This document shows positions 61,501 through 64,000 of a stretch of DNA of 64,000 nt, piece after piece. The DNA comes from Hydractinia symbiolongicarpus (lineage: Eukaryota; Cnidaria; Hydrozoa; Anthoathecata; Hydractiniidae). The stretch covers positions 31,593,828 through 31,657,827 of the forward strand of contig NC_079876.1 in assembly GCF_029227915.1 (NCBI RefSeq), given 5' to 3'. The first letter of the stretch is position 1, and every line of letters starts with the position of its first letter. The position numbers and the translations under genes are program-made. The notes under the pieces are model-generated. The model did not search any database, was not told where the DNA came from, and was given only the letters and a program-made list of their open reading frames with translations.

Positions 61501-63789
61501 TTGTATGTTAAGAGAGCTGGGAATTTTACGCGTATCCCGTAGGGTAGCTGGTTTAAGATACGGTTGTCCCACGCCAAAACAGTGAATCCACAAGAGCATA
61601 TAAGGTATTCAGTTGCTAAGTAGTAGTACTCAGTAACGTCCAGAACAAGGCGAATTTTGTTATAAATGCCGTTCGATTTTAAGCTTCTGTTGCAGGATTC
61701 TTTGCAGCACTTAAAATCGAATGTAAACATGCGTCGTGGCATCCATAGGTATATCCTACGCAGGAAATACGACTCTGGTTTGGGTTTAGATGCAATTGCA
61801 AAGTTAACGGCTGGTGGATAGTTCCAAAGCCTAACGGGCGTTGCGAGCGTCCCAGTTCCGCAGAAGAGATGTTTGGCGACCCAATGGCGATCCGCAGGAG
61901 CCATATTTTGATTCCAATATCGAGGAAGTCTGCCAGTAACATCAGATGGAGGCTGCATACAATGAAAATGCATTTAAACACATTTAAAATTGCTGCCAAT
62001 GTCTCATAAAAGGAATAGGAATAACAAAAAAATTCTCATCTAACTTTATAGCGATGGTGCTAGACAAACTTACCAACAGAGTATCAGTTGGAACATGTGA
62101 AGAATTGGGTGCTACTGCGATAGTTGTGCTACTTTTAAATGATTTACACGAACCCTACATGGTTATGGAATAGAAATTAGATTTAAGGAATGTATGGATT
62201 AAAATATATCATAGCTATCTCATATGAAACATGCATATAAAAGTGCACGCGCATGGATTGAAATGATATGCTATACATCTTCTTAAAGCATATGGATTAT
62301 TCTAGTTATTAGTTACTAGCTATACATGACGTTGAAATATTCCAATACAAAAAGTCATCATGTACGTTTACGTCTTAAAATCTAGATTTAATACCTCAGA
62401 TACTTGTGAAAGTGTTGCACAAACTTTGGTAGAAGTCGGCATGCTTAATGAAGTTGAGCACTCCTTTAATACAGAGGTTGGTTGACTCAAAGGAACTGAT
62501 GGTGAATCCTAAGTACAGGAAGTAAATCGTAACTTTATGTTTAAAACATTCGGTTATTTATTTTTTAAATTTAAATGTTGAAAAATTAAAACCATTATAT
62601 ACAAGCTATATACATTTCTTTAAGTCATAAGGTAATGTAATTTCATTTATAAATGTTACAAACTTATAACAAAAAGGTTTAATACGTGCTTAATATACGT
62701 GTTTAACTATTTATCCTTATATATATTAAAACTTAGTTGCTACCTCTGTTACAGTTGAAATTATTGTCCCAATTGTAGTTGTGCAAGGGCCAACAGTAGA
62801 AATTGATGTGCTTAACGAAGACTTCTTTGGTTTAAACGTTGGACAATAAGAATACCTTGATGTTGAATCCTAAGTATAAACTTAAAGGATTAAGAACACT
62901 ATCAACAAAAATCAGAAGACCAAGACAACAACAATTAGATTTCAAGGTTAATTATGGCCTGCATGGGACTCGAACCCACAACCTCTCACTGAAAATAAGT
63001 GATTGCTCTTCCAATTGAGCTAACAGTCCTATAACATGAACCTTTATGCTGTTGTCATAATAAACTTTTAATTCTAAGTTAATCTGTTATAAATAATAAT
63101 TTAGGAACTTACCCTGAACTTCTCAGGAGATATTTGTTTTGCGTAATTGAATCGTTTCCGAACAACCGCAGAGGAAGAAGATACAGCAGATGCCGATGTT
63201 GTGAGAACAGATGTTGACACATTCTCTCTAGCACTTGACGATGTCGACTAGTAGAAAACAAAACATTAAACAATAGATACTAAAAATGTCAAAGTATTAA
63301 TTATATATATATATATATATACATAATGTCAATCCATACACAAACGCGTTTAGTTAAACATACACATAAATCTCTTGACACATCAGTTTATACATGCAAA
63401 ATATATTAATGCATTATATACAAGTTGACCTTCTTGCTTTGAAAAATTAGTATGAGTGTGTTGTGAAAATAACCCACACACACACATATACATATACAGA
63501 TAAAATTCACAGGAAATGCGTTATTCAAGTTAAATTTAAAACGTTATTCACACAAAGTCCTTACTTGCTTCTGAATGGTGTGAAATCCACAACTACAGTT
63601 GATGAAATTCCCAAACAGATCAACGTCTAACATACACTTGTGTCTCGGGCATTGTTTTATCACAGCAATCTTCTTTGCCCAAAGAGAATTTGGTGGTGGT
63701 TGCTGTCCCCGACCAAACGTATATTCTCCATTTGCAAACAAGGACAATCTCCTGTCCCAGGTTTTTTTGTCCAAGCCAGTTTTAGGCAT
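58591..63789 (-). CDS. Transposase-like zinc-binding protein (DUF6729-like), intact eight-exon gene
   Basis: Exons, 5' to 3': 63565-63789, 63113-63247, 62744-62869, 62395-62508, 62074-62154, 60803-61952, 60559-60717, 58591-60470. All phases agree and give 1289 residues without a stop. Residues 1-75 hold a Cys/His cluster (CPRHKC...NCSCGFH). 76-227 are Ser/Thr-rich and come from short exons that resemble each other. 228-350 have CC...C and CSCG Cys groups. The stretch from about 290 on, including EYYYLATEYL and FPALLTYKYACD, recalls the DUF6729 family, by memory only. A candidate RNase-H-like core follows: KIDSTK (Asp486), YTDRD (Asp555/557), DIWH (582-585, a DxxH) and a Glu near 613. 664-1289 hold an acidic linker, a Pro-rich stretch and a zinc ribbon (Cys1244, 1247, 1264). 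It may be a live transposase or a host-adopted one. Confidence 0.85.
62955..63029 (-). tRNA. tRNA-Lys (TTT), inside an intron
   Basis: Acceptor GGACTGT against GCAGGCC has one mismatch (A-G). D arm TAGCTCAATTGGAAGAGC, anticodon loop TATTTTC in stem TCACT/AGTGA, T arm GTGGGTTCGAGTCCCAT. It lies on the sense strand in the second intron (62870-63112) of the transposase-like gene. The imperfect acceptor leaves some doubt whether it is functional. Confidence 0.78.
63301..63323. repeat. (TA)n microsatellite
   Basis: About eleven TA units in the first intron of the transposase-like gene. Confidence 0.85.
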
Positions 63790-64000
63790 TTTAACGTAAT
63801 AAATGACAACAGAAATCCTCTTATATATAGCTACTTATGTGGTATATTGGTGTAAAAAACAACAATAATAACCAATACTGCCTAGCGAAAGCACAAAATA
63901 TACAACATATATATAACACAGGGAGTATAGTATTAGCACAAACTGAAAGTTTAGCTTTATATTCATCATCAAAAGACAAGCTGAGCAAACGTTTCCTATT
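63790..64000. other. Upstream flank of the transposase-like gene
   Basis: About 210 bp to the window edge. AT-rich, with no recognised promoter element or inverted-repeat end. Confidence 0.4.

Overview
This window is eukaryotic nuclear DNA. It is AT-rich, intron-rich and crowded with decayed mobile elements. Six protein-coding genes can be rebuilt exon by exon, with GT-AG borders (one GC-AG) and reading phases that agree at every junction. The gene set (RAD54L, POLE4, SLC38A9, a calcyphosine-like EF-hand protein and a membrane-anchored laccase-type oxidase) fits an early-branching animal. The AT-richness, CR1-like LINEs, Mag-like LTR element and many MITEs make a cnidarian, perhaps a hydrozoan, my best guess. 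The exact taxon is inference.

Layout. 1-6983 (minus) holds the N-terminal part of RAD54L, running off the left edge just after helicase motif II; one intron carries a TTAA-flanked hairpin MITE. 10.06-14.19 kb is a nearly full-length but broken CR1-like LINE. 15.37-19.81 kb is a nested stack: an old repeat that received a 381-bp LINE piece flanked by 215-bp direct repeats, and a degenerate Ty3/gypsy element with 89-bp LTRs and an AAAGT target duplication. 19.9-24.6 kb holds a MITE, a 53-bp tandem repeat and a Pipsqueak-HTH transposase relic.

25.94-26.70 kb (plus) is a complete four-exon POLE4. 31.1-41.6 kb (plus) is a complete 14-exon SLC38A9, the lysosomal arginine sensor of the mTORC1 pathway; its introns carry an ATT microsatellite, a 161-bp tandem repeat and a tRNA-headed SINE. 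42.2-44.6 kb holds a 5'-truncated LINE and an inverted-repeat element. 45.98-48.99 kb (plus) is a five-exon calcyphosine-like gene, facing tail-to-tail a ten-exon multicopper oxidase (49.69-54.48 kb, minus).

57.86-58.47 kb is a tRNA cluster (Ser-AGA, Thr-AGT, Gly-GCC and a Phe-GAA-like gene with a broken acceptor stem). 58.59-63.79 kb (minus) is an intact eight-exon gene for a 1289-residue transposase-like protein with a candidate DDE/DxxH core, zinc-binding clusters and repeated Ser/Thr-rich exons; a Lys-TTT tRNA lies in one of its introns. This gene is the most novel item here.

The host genes serve unrelated jobs: recombination repair, replication, nutrient sensing, calcium signalling and secreted or surface oxidation. 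I see no operon-like logic. The mobile elements explain most of the non-genic sequence.
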